This document shows positions 8,845 to 17,127 of a stretch of DNA of 64,000 bases, piece after piece. Below the pieces are notes generated by a model, which was given only the letters and a program-made list of their open reading frames with translations, was not told the origin of the DNA and did not search any database. The DNA comes from Nakamurella flava. Lineage in GTDB: Bacteria > Actinomycetota > Actinomycetes > Mycobacteriales > Nakamurellaceae. The stretch lies in NCBI RefSeq assembly GCF_005298075.1, contig NZ_SZZH01000004.1, forward strand, positions 124,001 to 188,000, written 5' to 3'. Numbering within the stretch: position 1 is the first letter of the stretch; each line of letters begins with the position of its first letter. The translations under genes and the position numbers were made by a program.

Positions 8845-9276
8845 TCAGGTGACCGGCAGCAGACCCCGTTCGGCGAAGACGTCCTTGGCGACCATCGTGG
8901 CGTTCAGGGCCCGCGGGATCCCGCAGTAGACCGCCGAGTGCAGCAACGCCTCGACGATCTCCTGCGGGGTCAGGCCGACGTTCAACGCGGCATTGAGATG
9001 GACGGTCAGCTCCTTCTCGCACCCGCCCAGGGCGGTGAGCATGCCCAGGGTGAGCAGCTGCCGGTCGCGGGGCACCAGCCCGGGGCGGGCGTAGATGTCG
9101 CCGTAGGCCCAGCCGATGATCTGGTGGGCCAGTTCCGGGGCGACGTCCTGCAGCGCGGTGATGACCGCCTCCCCCGCCGCCCCGTCGACCGCGTCCAGCA
9201 CCGCCCGTCCGCGGTCGAAGCGGTCCCGGCGTTCCCGATCCTCCGGTGTGATCGGGTCTGGTGTCGTGGTGCTCAT
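8845..9276 (-). CDS. Carboxymuconolactone decarboxylase family protein
   Basis: This 143-residue single-domain protein carries the CMD-family core: RDRQLLTLGMLTALGGCEKELTVHLNAALNVGLTPQEIVEALLHSAVYCGIPRALNA. It has the His and Glu residues usual for gamma-carboxymuconolactone decarboxylase and lacks the CxxC redox pair of AhpD, so an alkylhydroperoxidase role is unlikely. Length fits the family (about 130-150). No protocatechuate-pathway genes are nearby, so the true substrate is open. It lies 36 bases downstream of the APC permease start region in the same direction and could be its operon partner. Confidence 0.8.
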   Translation of the reverse strand: MSTTTPDPITPEDRERRDRFDRGRAVLDAVDGAAGEAVITALQDVAPELAHQIIGWAYGDIYARPGLVPRDRQLLTLGMLTALGGCEKELTVHLNAALNVGLTPQEIVEALLHSAVYCGIPRALNATMVAKDVFAERGLLPVT

Positions 9277-9312
9277 GCGGACGTCCCCCCGGGCGTGTGC
9301 GGCCGACGGCGA

Positions 9313-10746
9313 TCAGTTGATCGCGCCGTGCGACTTCAGATTCTCCTCGTCCTCCTCCGGTGGGACGGGACGCACCCCCAGCTTGCGGTTGATGGCCGTG
9401 GTCACGACGAACAGCACCAGCCCGAGAACGAGCAGCCCGCCGGCCACCACGTACTGGGACACGGCGCGCCCGGACAGCGGCGTCACCAGGTACAGGCAGC
9501 AGATCGCGCCGACGATCGGCAACACGGTGGGGGCATGGAAGTGGTTGCGCTGCTGCCCCTTCCGCTTACCCGGTCGCCGCAGCACCAGCACGGCGACGTT
9601 GACGACGGCGAACACGCCGAGCAGCAGCAGGGCGGTGGTCCCGCCCAGCACCGCGACGGCGTCGGAGCTGCCCAGCGAGACGAAAACGATCAGCGCGAGG
9701 GACAGGGCGGTGGTGAAGCCGATGGCCACGTACGGGGTCCGCCGGACCGGGTGCACCTTGCCGAGCACCGGCGGCAGCACGTGCTGGCGGGCCATGCCGT
9801 AGATCAGCCGGCTGGCCATCAGCATGTTGATGAGGGCCGAGTTGGCCACCGCGAACATGGAGATGAACGGCAACAGGGTGCCGATCGGCAGATCCGGAGC
9901 GCCGGCCTGGACGACCAGCACCAGCGGGGTGTCGCTGGAGGCCAGGTCACCCACCGGCACCAGCGCCACGGCGACGACGGAGACCAGCACGTAGATCACG
10001 CCGGTGATGCCCAGCCCCGTGAGCATCATCTTCGGGAAGCACTTGACCGGGTCCTTGGTCTCCTCGGCCATGTTGACCGAATCCTCGAACCCCACCATGG
10101 CGAAGAAGGCGAGCGATGTCGCCGTGGTCACCGCCAGGAACACGCTCTTGTCCTGCGGGGTGTCGAAGGCGATCACCCGGGACCAGTCGGCATCACCGCC
10201 GAACAGGGCCAGGAATCCGACCATGATCACCAACAGCAGTCCGGACAGTTCGATGAGGGTGAGAACCACGTTGGCCTTGACGCTCTCGCCGACGCCGCGG
10301 TAGTTGACCGCCGCGACGAGCAGCATGAACAGCAGCGCGATGCCGACGATGAGCAGCGGCCCGTCGTCCCACCCGAAGCCCTTGGCCATGTTCGAGGCGA
10401 ACGCCCGGGAGGCGGTCGAGGCCGAGGTGATGCCCGAACACATCACCACGAACGCGATCATGAAGGTGAAGAACTGCACCCCGAACGCTCGATGCACGTA
10501 GAGCGCGGCCCCGGCCGCCTGCGGATATTTGGTGACCAGCTCCAGGTAGGAGAACGCGGTGACGGTGGCGACCGCGAAAGCGACGAGGAACGGGAGCCAG
10601 GCGGCTCCGCCGACCTCGCCGGCGACGTCCCCGGTGAGCGCGTAGACGCCGGTGCCGAGGATGTCGCCGACGATGAAGAGCAGTAGCAGCTTCGGGCCCA
10701 TGACCCGCTTGAGTTCCGGCTGGGCCGTCGTGGTGGTCGCGGTCAT
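9313..10746 (-). CDS. APC-family amino acid/amine permease
   Basis: The 477-residue protein has about 12 hydrophobic segments and the APC opening pattern KLLLLFIVGDILGTGVYALTGDVAG, in which the unwound helix 1 contacts the substrate. The glutamate-bearing helix 6 pattern AFFAMVGFEDSVNMAEETKDP matches amino-acid transporter APC members. It probably imports an amino acid or amine by proton symport across the inner membrane. The ATG at 10744-10746 is chosen, with GGGAG 5 bases upstream, over a much longer Arg-rich upstream frame. The CMD-family gene follows 36 bases downstream. The substrate is not predictable. Confidence 0.87.
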   Translation of the reverse strand: MTATTTTAQPELKRVMGPKLLLLFIVGDILGTGVYALTGDVAGEVGGAAWLPFLVAFAVATVTAFSYLELVTKYPQAAGAALYVHRAFGVQFFTFMIAFVVMCSGITSASTASRAFASNMAKGFGWDDGPLLIVGIALLFMLLVAAVNYRGVGESVKANVVLTLIELSGLLLVIMVGFLALFGGDADWSRVIAFDTPQDKSVFLAVTTATSLAFFAMVGFEDSVNMAEETKDPVKCFPKMMLTGLGITGVIYVLVSVVAVALVPVGDLASSDTPLVLVVQAGAPDLPIGTLLPFISMFAVANSALINMLMASRLIYGMARQHVLPPVLGKVHPVRRTPYVAIGFTTALSLALIVFVSLGSSDAVAVLGGTTALLLLGVFAVVNVAVLVLRRPGKRKGQQRNHFHAPTVLPIVGAICCLYLVTPLSGRAVSQYVVAGGLLVLGLVLFVVTTAINRKLGVRPVPPEEDEENLKSHGAIN

Positions 10747-10963
10747 GGCTGCTCCCGGACGCCGTTCGCGTCGCCGGTGCCGACGACGCCGGTCGGACGG
10801 TCGCGATCGATGCCCGGGAGCGTAGGGCCTGGCTGGTGCCCTGGCGAGAGCGGGTGGCGATCCGGAAGCAAGATCGTGATCTTGTTTGGTCGCTGCCTGG
10901 GTGGGGTACTCACACTGGTTTCGCCTGTCCACCACGGCCATCCGCGCCCGTCCCGCCGGTCAG

Positions 10964-11365
10964 TCAGGCGACGGCCGTGCCGTCGAGTTCGACCAGCTGC
11001 CCGGGCACGGCCAATCCGCTCACTCCGAGCAGCGTCGTGGTCGGCGCCGCACCGGCGGTCGCCAACCGACCGGCCAGCACCCCGTAGTGCGACAGGAGCC
11101 CGTCGACATCCGTGGTGTAGACAGCGAGGCGGACCAGGTGAGACAGATCCATGTCGGCGGCCCGCAGAACGGATTCGAGATTGTCGACGCTGAGCGACAG
11201 CTGAGCGGCGAGGTCACCGTCGTGCTGGGGGCGACCGTCGGCGTCCATCGCGGTCTGACCGGAGATGTGGAGTGTTCGCTGTGCCCCGGTCACCAGTTCG
11301 CCCTGGGGGAACCCCAGGGCCAACGACCAGGTGACCGGGTTGACGGGCGTGCGGTGCAGTGTCAC
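10964..11365 (-). CDS. RidA/YjgF-family protein lacking the catalytic Arg
   Basis: The 133-residue product shows the YjgF fold pattern: SGQTAMDADGRP, SVDNLESVLRAADMDLSHLVRLAVYTTD, and a C-terminal PTTTLLGVSGLAVPGQLVELDGTAVA. Canonical RidA has PxRxxV at this last site, where the Arg binds the 2-aminoacrylate carboxylate. Here Thr replaces it, placing the protein in the Arg-less Rid subfamilies whose activity is not imine hydrolysis. The start is a GTG at 11363-11365, chosen because the homologous domain begins there. It is divergent from the WYL regulator with an inverted repeat between them, so it is probably the regulated target. Confidence 0.8.
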   Translation of the reverse strand: MTLHRTPVNPVTWSLALGFPQGELVTGAQRTLHISGQTAMDADGRPQHDGDLAAQLSLSVDNLESVLRAADMDLSHLVRLAVYTTDVDGLLSHYGVLAGRLATAGAAPTTTLLGVSGLAVPGQLVELDGTAVA

Positions 11366-11448
11366 GGGCCTGTTCCGTTCGTCGTGGCGGCGCCCCCGGC
11401 CCGGTGGCCGGCGTACCCGCGCTCGCCCGACAACCGTCGCAACCCAAC

Positions 11449-11467
11449 GGTGACATCTACTGTCACC
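11449..11467. promoter_or_regulatory. Perfect inverted repeat between ridA-like and WYL genes
   Basis: GGTGACA-N5-TGTCACC is a perfect 7+7 inverted repeat placed between the two divergent start codons and just upstream of the WYL gene's -10 element. It is probably the operator bound by the WYL regulator. Confidence 0.6.
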
Positions 11468-11476
11468 GATTCCTCC

Positions 11477-11482
11477 TACGAT
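11477..11482 (+). promoter_or_regulatory. Leaderless -10 element (TACGAT)
   Basis: TACGAT is followed by 6 bases and then the ATG at 11489, the leaderless pattern seen repeatedly in this window. Confidence 0.5.
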
Positions 11483-11488
11483 CGGTGC

Positions 11489-12493
11489 ATGCGCGCCGAC
11501 CGCCTGGTCTCCCTGGTGCTGCTGCTTCGTCACCATGGCCGCATGTCCGCCACCGCCCTGGCCCGCGAGCTCGAGGTATCCAAACGGACCGTGCTGCGCG
11601 ACGTCGACGCCCTCTCGGCGGCCGGAGTTCCGATCTACGCCGAGCACGGTCGTCACGGCGGCTTCGCCCTGCTGCCGGGTCTCCGGACGGAACTGACGGG
11701 GGTGAACGACGACGAGGCCGTCGCGGTGCTCGCGCTCGGCCGAGGCGCTTCCGCCGATCGGCTCGGCCTCGGACCGGACCTGGTCTCGGCGTTGCGCAAG
11801 GTCGTCGATGCCCTTCCCGACGCCCAGATGAAGACGGCCGGCGAGGCGGCGAGGCGGTTGCTCGTCGACGCCGAGACGGATCTGCTGCCCCGCCGACTCT
11901 CCTCCGACTCGGTCGCCGCGGCGGTGCTGGGGACCGTACGTCGCGCGGTGATCGCCGGTCGCCGGCTCACCCTGCGGTACACGGCGCGCGGCGGCGAACC
12001 GGCCTGGCGCACCGTCGACCCGGTCGGACTGGTCGCCGCGGGTGGACGCTCGTATCTCCTGGCCCTGCGGGACGGCGTCGACCGGACCTACCGGTTGTCG
12101 CGGATCACGGCGGCCACCGAGTTGGACGCACCGGCCGAGCGCCCGGAACGGGTCGATCTCGACCGACTCTGGCAGGAACGATGCCGACGGTTCCTCGCCG
12201 ACGATCACCTGGACGTGGTTGTCCACGTCGCGCCCCACCGACACGACGCACTGCTCGAGACCGCCGTCACCGTGCGGTCGCTGGAACCTGCCTCACCACC
12301 GGACGCCGAAGGGCGGCTGCCCCTGCACGTCACCTACCAGGACGCCTGGCACGCCGAGTGGGCGCTGTGGCGTCTGGGTCCGGACGCCGAGGTGGTCTCC
12401 CCGCTCCCGCTGCGGACGACGTTGGGCGCCCGAGCTCTCGCCATGGCGAGGGCCTACGGCGCAGCTCAGCTGCCGGGTGAGCGCTGCCCGTAG
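11489..12493 (+). CDS. YafY-type WYL-domain transcriptional regulator
   Basis: The 334-residue protein has an N-terminal HTH_11 winged helix (residues 1-60; SATALARELEVSKRTVLRDVDALSAAGVPIYAEHGRHGGFAL) and a central WYL ligand domain (about 140-215; RRLTLRYTARGG then WRTVDPVGLVAAGGRSYLLALRDG). A C-terminal WCX extension follows (about 235-320). Such proteins bind DNA as dimers and sense a small ligand through the WYL domain. It is divergent from the RidA-like gene with a perfect inverted repeat between. The 3' end overlaps the convergent amidase gene by 28 bases. The start follows the leaderless -10; no Shine-Dalgarno is seen. Confidence 0.88.
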   Translation: MRADRLVSLVLLLRHHGRMSATALARELEVSKRTVLRDVDALSAAGVPIYAEHGRHGGFALLPGLRTELTGVNDDEAVAVLALGRGASADRLGLGPDLVSALRKVVDALPDAQMKTAGEAARRLLVDAETDLLPRRLSSDSVAAAVLGTVRRAVIAGRRLTLRYTARGGEPAWRTVDPVGLVAAGGRSYLLALRDGVDRTYRLSRITAATELDAPAERPERVDLDRLWQERCRRFLADDHLDVVVHVAPHRHDALLETAVTVRSLEPASPPDAEGRLPLHVTYQDAWHAEWALWRLGPDAEVVSPLPLRTTLGARALAMARAYGAAQLPGERCP

Positions 12494-13878
12494 CCAGTCG
12501 CCTCCTCGAAGGCTTTCGCCACTGCGAGCAACCGGGCTTCCGACCGGGCGCGGGTAACGATCTGCAGGCCGACCGGCAGACCGCCGGGCGTGAACCCGGC
12601 CGGGATGGACAGCGCCGGCACCCCCGTGGCGCTGATGAGGTAGCAGGAGGCCATCCAGTCCAGGTACGTGTGCAGCGGGGTGCCGTCGATGTGGTCGGGC
12701 CAGAGCACGTCGGCGTCGAACGGGGCCAGCTGGCTGACCGGCGCCAGCAGCACGTCGAAGGTGTCGAAGAACGCGTTCATCACCCGGTGCAGGCGACTGA
12801 TCTCCGCCCATGCCCGGCTGACGTCCCGACCCGACAAGCCCTGTCCCTGGCGGATGTTCCAGGCCAGGTCGTCCTTGAACGCCTCCGGGTGCGCGGCCAG
12901 CAGGTCGCTCCACAGCAGGTCGAACTGGGCGGCCCGCATCGTCCGGAAAGCGTCGTCGGCGCCATCGAGGTCGGGGCAGGCGTGGTCCACCTCCGCGCCG
13001 AGGTCGGAGAACAGGGCGACGGCCGGGTCGAGGACGTCCAGCACCTGCCGCTCCACGGGCACCCGACCACCCAGGGTCGGCGCCCACGCGACCCGCACAC
13101 CGCGGAGTTCGGCGGGCGTCACGGTGGCCAGGACGCCCGGGTCGTCGGACAACGACAGCGGGTCGTCCGGGTGGGGGCCGGCGACCACGGACAGCAGCAG
13201 GGCCAGGTCGTCGACCGAGCGGGCCATCGGCCCGCCCACCCCGAGCGGCGAGAACCCCAGCGCCGTGCCCGGTTCCGGTACCCGCCCCGGGGTCGGCCGC
13301 AGGCCGACCACGTTGCAGAACGACGCCGGGTTGCGCAGCGAGCCGCCCATGTCGGTGCCGTCGGCAATGGGCAGCATCCGGGCGGCCAGTGCGGCCGCCG
13401 CCCCACCGCTGCTGCCGCCGGCGGACCGGTTGGTGTCCCACGGGTTGCGGGTGGTGCCGAAGACGGAGTTGAAGGTGTGGGACCCGGCCGCGAACTCCGG
13501 GACGTTCGTCTTGCCGACCCGGATCGCCCCGGCCCGTTCGATGCGATCGACGATCTCGTCGTTGCGGTCGGGAACCGTCGCGGCGTGCAGCGGTGAACCG
13601 TAGGTGGTGCGCAGCCCGGCGGTGGCGTGGGTGTCCTTGTAGGCCACCGGAAGCCCGTGCAGCGGGCCGAGCGGCTCGCCGGCGGCGCAGCGCCGGTCGG
13701 CGTCGGCCGCGGCCGCCTGCGCCCCCTCGACGTCGAGGCTGACGATGGCGTTCACCGTCGGGTTCAGCTGGTCGATCCGGGCCAGGTGGTCGGCCAGCAC
13801 CTCGCGGGCCGAGAACCGCCGGCTGCGCAGCCCGGCGGCGAGATCCCGGGCGCTGAGCGCGGCGAGTGATGCGGTCAT
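12466..13878 (-). CDS. Amidase-signature hydrolase, candidate ureidomalonase or malonamate amidase
   Basis: The 470-residue amidase has the full Ser-cisSer-Lys triad: Lys81 (PVAYKDTH), Ser156 (SAGGSSGG) and Ser180 (DGTDMGGSLRNPAS), spaced 75 and 24 residues apart as in the family. It is a close paralog of the amidase at 53185-54591. Transcribed after the barbiturase in the same direction with a 161-base gap, it is the natural candidate for the next step: hydrolysing ureidomalonate to malonate and urea, or an amide derived from it. The ATG at 13876-13878 has GGAAG 6 bases upstream. Alternative: an AtzE-like carboxybiuret hydrolase if the ring enzyme acts on cyanuric acid. Confidence 0.85.
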   Translation of the reverse strand: MTASLAALSARDLAAGLRSRRFSAREVLADHLARIDQLNPTVNAIVSLDVEGAQAAAADADRRCAAGEPLGPLHGLPVAYKDTHATAGLRTTYGSPLHAATVPDRNDEIVDRIERAGAIRVGKTNVPEFAAGSHTFNSVFGTTRNPWDTNRSAGGSSGGAAAALAARMLPIADGTDMGGSLRNPASFCNVVGLRPTPGRVPEPGTALGFSPLGVGGPMARSVDDLALLLSVVAGPHPDDPLSLSDDPGVLATVTPAELRGVRVAWAPTLGGRVPVERQVLDVLDPAVALFSDLGAEVDHACPDLDGADDAFRTMRAAQFDLLWSDLLAAHPEAFKDDLAWNIRQGQGLSGRDVSRAWAEISRLHRVMNAFFDTFDVLLAPVSQLAPFDADVLWPDHIDGTPLHTYLDWMASCYLISATGVPALSIPAGFTPGGLPVGLQIVTRARSEARLLAVAKAFEEATGYGQRSPGS

Positions 13879-13922
13879 GGTCGGCTTCCCGTCGGGTCGG
13901 TCGCGGACGTCGGTGCACCTAC

Positions 13923-13946
13923 CGGTACAGACATCGGTACGGACAT
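13923..13946. repeat. Tandem 12-base direct repeat between barbiturase and amidase genes
   Basis: CGGTACAGACAT is followed at once by CGGTACGGACAT, one mismatch in 12. It lies 45-68 bases upstream of the amidase start within the gap between the two genes, so it may be a binding site or an mRNA processing element. No terminator-like T tract is present. Confidence 0.4.
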
Positions 13947-14039
13947 GGAGGAACGCCCCGGGGCCGGCGGGCACCGACCCCGGAGCGTTCGGTCGGGGGG
14001 GGTTTCCGCCGCTCCCGGGGGACGGCGGCTGCGGGCGGA

Positions 14040-15170
14040 TCAGGCCCGCTGGTAGCCGGTGGGGTCGGCTCCGAGGTCGACGATGGCGGCGACCGGACCG
14101 CCGCCCTCCGGGCCCTGGTGGGCGGCCGAGACGGAGACGAACACGGCCGGGTCGCCGGTGACGGCCGCGGTCACACCGCCGACGCACGACTTGATCTGCC
14201 GGTGCCAGTGCACGTCCGAGTCGTCGAGCATGGCGTTGCGGCGGCCGCGGACGGTGCCGTCCTGGCTGGCCTCGCACTTGAGGAACACGTTCACCAACCG
14301 GCCCTGCAGGTCGGTGGTGCGCGGACGCTCCGGCAGGTCCAGTCCGGCGTCCTTGATCGCGGTCCAGATGCCGTCCTGGTCGAGGGCGTCCTGCATGACC
14401 GAGTGGCCGATGCGGTAGCGGCCGCCGACCCCGCGGGCGTTGCCGACCACGACGATCTGCGCCTGGTCGAGTTCGACACCCGAGGAGCACGAGGCGACCG
14501 ACGAGTAGAGCTCGCGGTTGTGCATGATGTCGGCGTCGGTGGGCTTCTCGATCTCGCCGAGGGCCAGCGCGACACCGAGGCCGGTGGTGCCGTTGGACAG
14601 GTCCATCGACTCGTGGGTGTGCTCGGTCCACACCGTCTTCCCGCGGCTCTTGGCGTCGCGGATGGTGTGGATCGTCAGCAGCGGGGTCTTGGTCTGTACG
14701 TAGTGCACGTCGGCCGGGTCGGTGATGCCGGCCCGCTCCATGGCGACCTTCACACCGGCCGCGACCTTCTCGATCATGCCGAGGTAACCGATCTCCTCGG
14801 GCGCGATGGGCTCGCTCATGGCGAACCCGACCGTCAGGCGGGGCTCGTCGGTCTGCTCGGCCTTCTCCGCGGGCACCGTGGCGAAGATGGTGGCGTGCGG
14901 GCTGATGACGCCGTCGGTGCCGCCGGACCAGACGATCGGGATCTGCTTGACCTGTTCGGCCGGAGCCCCCTTGGCGATCAGCGCCTCCCGGAACGCCCGG
15001 TCGGCGATGATGCGGGTGTAGTCGTTGACCCCGCCGTTGCCCTCGGTCTTGCCGATGATCGCGACGACGCGGTCGGCCTCCAGCACGCCGTCGTCGATGA
15101 GCTTGGTCAGCTCGGAGGCGTCGGAGACGCCGTGGATCGGAACCTTGCGGACCTCGATGGCTTCAGGCAT
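14040..15170 (-). CDS. Ring-opening amidohydrolase, probable barbiturase
   Basis: The 376-residue protein belongs to the AtzD/barbiturase family, which hydrolyses the ring amide of barbituric or cyanuric acid. The three-fold repeated structure is visible through its three Lys/Ser pairs: Lys41-Ser82 (IIGKTEGNG and VWSGGTDGV), Lys161-Ser230 (VQTKTPLLT and [10 protein letters not shown]) and Lys298-Ser346/348 (VFLKCEAS and [16 protein letters not shown]). One pair, by homology the second, supplies the nucleophile. The ATG at 15168-15170 gives the usual family length. Barbiturase is favoured over cyanuric acid hydrolase because the neighbours are pyrimidine-type (carboxyltransferase, PucR, uracil-type permease) and no allophanate hydrolase is present. 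A close call between the two subfamilies needs alignment. Confidence 0.88.
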   Translation of the reverse strand: MPEAIEVRKVPIHGVSDASELTKLIDDGVLEADRVVAIIGKTEGNGGVNDYTRIIADRAFREALIAKGAPAEQVKQIPIVWSGGTDGVISPHATIFATVPAEKAEQTDEPRLTVGFAMSEPIAPEEIGYLGMIEKVAAGVKVAMERAGITDPADVHYVQTKTPLLTIHTIRDAKSRGKTVWTEHTHESMDLSNGTTGLGVALALGEIEKPTDADIMHNRELYSSVASCSSGVELDQAQIVVVGNARGVGGRYRIGHSVMQDALDQDGIWTAIKDAGLDLPERPRTTDLQGRLVNVFLKCEASQDGTVRGRRNAMLDDSDVHWHRQIKSCVGGVTAAVTGDPAVFVSVSAAHQGPEGGGPVAAIVDLGADPTGYQRA

Positions 15171-15292
15171 GACCTGGACCCTTTCGGTGGAGTGGGATCG
15201 GCGGGCGGGCAGGGGGCCGAGGAGGTCACGGTGGAACTCGGGTGCTCGGCGGTTCGGTTCCATCCCACCGGACGTCCCCCGGACGGTTCATT

Positions 15293-15306
15293 AGCAGATC
15301 TTGCCA
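15293..15306. promoter_or_regulatory. Shared 14-base regulon motif, copy 1
   Basis: AGCAGATCTTGCCA lies midway between the divergent barbiturase and PucR genes (about 123 and 126 bases from their starts). It fits the consensus RGCARHTSTTGCCA, an imperfect GGCAA-N3-TTGCC inverted repeat found upstream of the other pyrimidine-type units in this window. Confidence 0.5.
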
Positions 15307-15419
15307 AATGTGCCGGGCCTGGTCCGGGGACCACTCACAGCCGCCGCCCGCGTCGAGCGGTCCGCCCGGGCTTAGGTGGACGGTGACGTTCGCCGGCCGG
15401 GACCGGCAGATTCCGCCAG

Positions 15420-15425
15420 TAGGGT
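15420..15425 (+). promoter_or_regulatory. Leaderless -10 element (TAGGGT)
   Basis: TAGGGT is followed by 6 bases and the GTG at 15432. Confidence 0.5.
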
Positions 15426-15431
15426 GCGGGC

Positions 15432-17120
15432 GTGACCACTTCCCCCGACGCGATCTCCCCGCCGGGCGTCGGGTCGCTGACGCCTCGCCCGCAGCCGTTC
15501 GTGACCGTGCCCCTGGCCGCGGTGCTCGATGACGCCACCCTCCGTCCGCCGGCCGCACTCCCGGGGCTGGACGACGTGCGCATCGGCGGCGCCGCGGTCG
15601 CCGACGACGGTGCGCTCCCGGAGGCCGAGCTCGACCGCTGCCTGCTGGTGGTGTCCGGCACCATGCCCCGCGCCGCGGTTCTGGTCGCCGACGCCGCCGC
15701 CCGGGGCGTGTCGGTCCTCGTCCTCGCCGACCTGCCGGACGGGCAGCTGGCGATCTGCCGGGACGCGGCGGCCGCGGCGGGTCTGCCGGTGCTGGCCACC
15801 GACGAGGTGACCGCACGGGCCTGGCACGCGCGCGCCCTCCGGCTGGTGCTCCACGAACAGTCACTGCTGCTCGATCGCATCGACCGGGTGCACCGGATGA
15901 TCGAGCAGAGCGTGCTCACCGGGGGCAGCCTCGACGAGCTGGCCGATCACCTGGCGGTGCTGATGGACGGGGCGGTCATGGTGACCGACACCGACGGCCG
16001 GGTCCTGGTGACCAGCAGCACGGCGGTCGCCGAGCTCGACAATGCGCGCCGACACCCGTGTTTCGACGCCTCTGGCCGCCTGGTGGTGGAGGAGCAGCGC
16101 TTCGGCGTCACCGCGGAACCGACGGTCGGCGGCAGCCGGGCGATGGTGCGCATCGTCGCCGCCAACACCGATCTCGGCCGGCTGGTCGCGTTCGCCAGCG
16201 ACCGGGTCATGGTCGAGCAGGACGTCACCACCCTGGAACGCGCGGCGATGGTGGCCGCCCTGGCGATCACCCGCTCGCAGGCGGTGTCGGCCGTGGAGAG
16301 CAAGTACCGCGCCGAGTTCCTGCGCGATGCGCTGGCCGGCCGGGCCGGCCGGCGCGCCGAGGCCATCGCCCACGCCCGGTCGCTGGGCTGGGACATCGAC
16401 CGGCCGATGGTGGTGGTCGTCGCGGAGACCGACGAGGACGATCAGCAGACGGCCCGGCCGGCCGAGGAGATCCGGGCCCTGCAGGACCGCTTCACCCGGG
16501 CCTGGGTGCGCAGTGCGACGACCCGGGACGCCACCACCCCGGTCATGGGGTTCAGTCAGGAGGTCGTCACCCTCTTCCCGATCGAGGGCACGGCCAGCCG
16601 GCAGGACGTGGTCGACGAGGTCACCCGGATCGTCACGATCGTGCGGGGGCTGGGCGGCGGCGGCCGGCGCACGTTCTGCACGGGGATCTCGCAGACCGTC
16701 ACGTCGGTCGATGCCCTCCCCCGGGCGTACGAGGAGGCGCTCAACGCCGTCACCGTGGGCCGGCAGATCCACGGGTCGTCGGCCATCACCCACTTCGACG
16801 ACCTGGGCACCTACCGGCTGCTCGCGCTCATCCCGGACACCGACGCCCTGCACCGTTTCGTCGGCGACACCCTGGGCGACCTGGCGCTGGACACCCCGGA
16901 AGCCGCCGAGCACCGACGGACCCTCGGCCTGCTCATCGACACCAACATGAACGTCGCCGAGTCCGCGCGGCGCCTGTTCATCCACTACAACACGCTCCGG
17001 TACCGGATCGGCCGGCTCGAACAGCTGCTGGGTCCGTTCGTCACCGACGCCGAACTGCGCATGACCCTGGCCATGGCCCTGCGCGTCCACGGCATGCGCG
17101 GCCTGGCCCGACCCCGCTGA
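15432..17120 (+). CDS. PucR-family transcriptional regulator, long form
   Basis: The 562-residue protein has an N-terminal purine-catabolism-type sensor domain (about 20-130), a GAF-like middle with a GGDEF-like degenerate domain, and a C-terminal PucR helix-turn-helix. The last is seen in DTNMNVAESARRLFIHYNTLRYRIGRLEQLLG (about residues 500-532). This family usually activates catabolism of purines, hydantoins or other N-heterocycles in response to a pathway intermediate. It is divergent from the barbiturase with a 261-base gap holding one copy of the shared motif, so it probably controls the barbiturase-amidase operon. The GTG start follows a leaderless -10. Its 3' end is 7 bases from the convergent carboxyltransferase stop. 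Confidence 0.88.
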   Translation: MTTSPDAISPPGVGSLTPRPQPFVTVPLAAVLDDATLRPPAALPGLDDVRIGGAAVADDGALPEAELDRCLLVVSGTMPRAAVLVADAAARGVSVLVLADLPDGQLAICRDAAAAAGLPVLATDEVTARAWHARALRLVLHEQSLLLDRIDRVHRMIEQSVLTGGSLDELADHLAVLMDGAVMVTDTDGRVLVTSSTAVAELDNARRHPCFDASGRLVVEEQRFGVTAEPTVGGSRAMVRIVAANTDLGRLVAFASDRVMVEQDVTTLERAAMVAALAITRSQAVSAVESKYRAEFLRDALAGRAGRRAEAIAHARSLGWDIDRPMVVVVAETDEDDQQTARPAEEIRALQDRFTRAWVRSATTRDATTPVMGFSQEVVTLFPIEGTASRQDVVDEVTRIVTIVRGLGGGGRRTFCTGISQTVTSVDALPRAYEEALNAVTVGRQIHGSSAITHFDDLGTYRLLALIPDTDALHRFVGDTLGDLALDTPEAAEHRRTLGLLIDTNMNVAESARRLFIHYNTLRYRIGRLEQLLGPFVTDAELRMTLAMALRVHGMRGLARPR

Positions 17121-17127
17121 ACGGGGC

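Noticed and set aside
12466-15170. A cyanuric acid pathway (AtzD-AtzE-AtzF)
   Set aside because: No allophanate hydrolase is present and the neighbours suit pyrimidine breakdown. It remains the main alternative for the ring enzyme.
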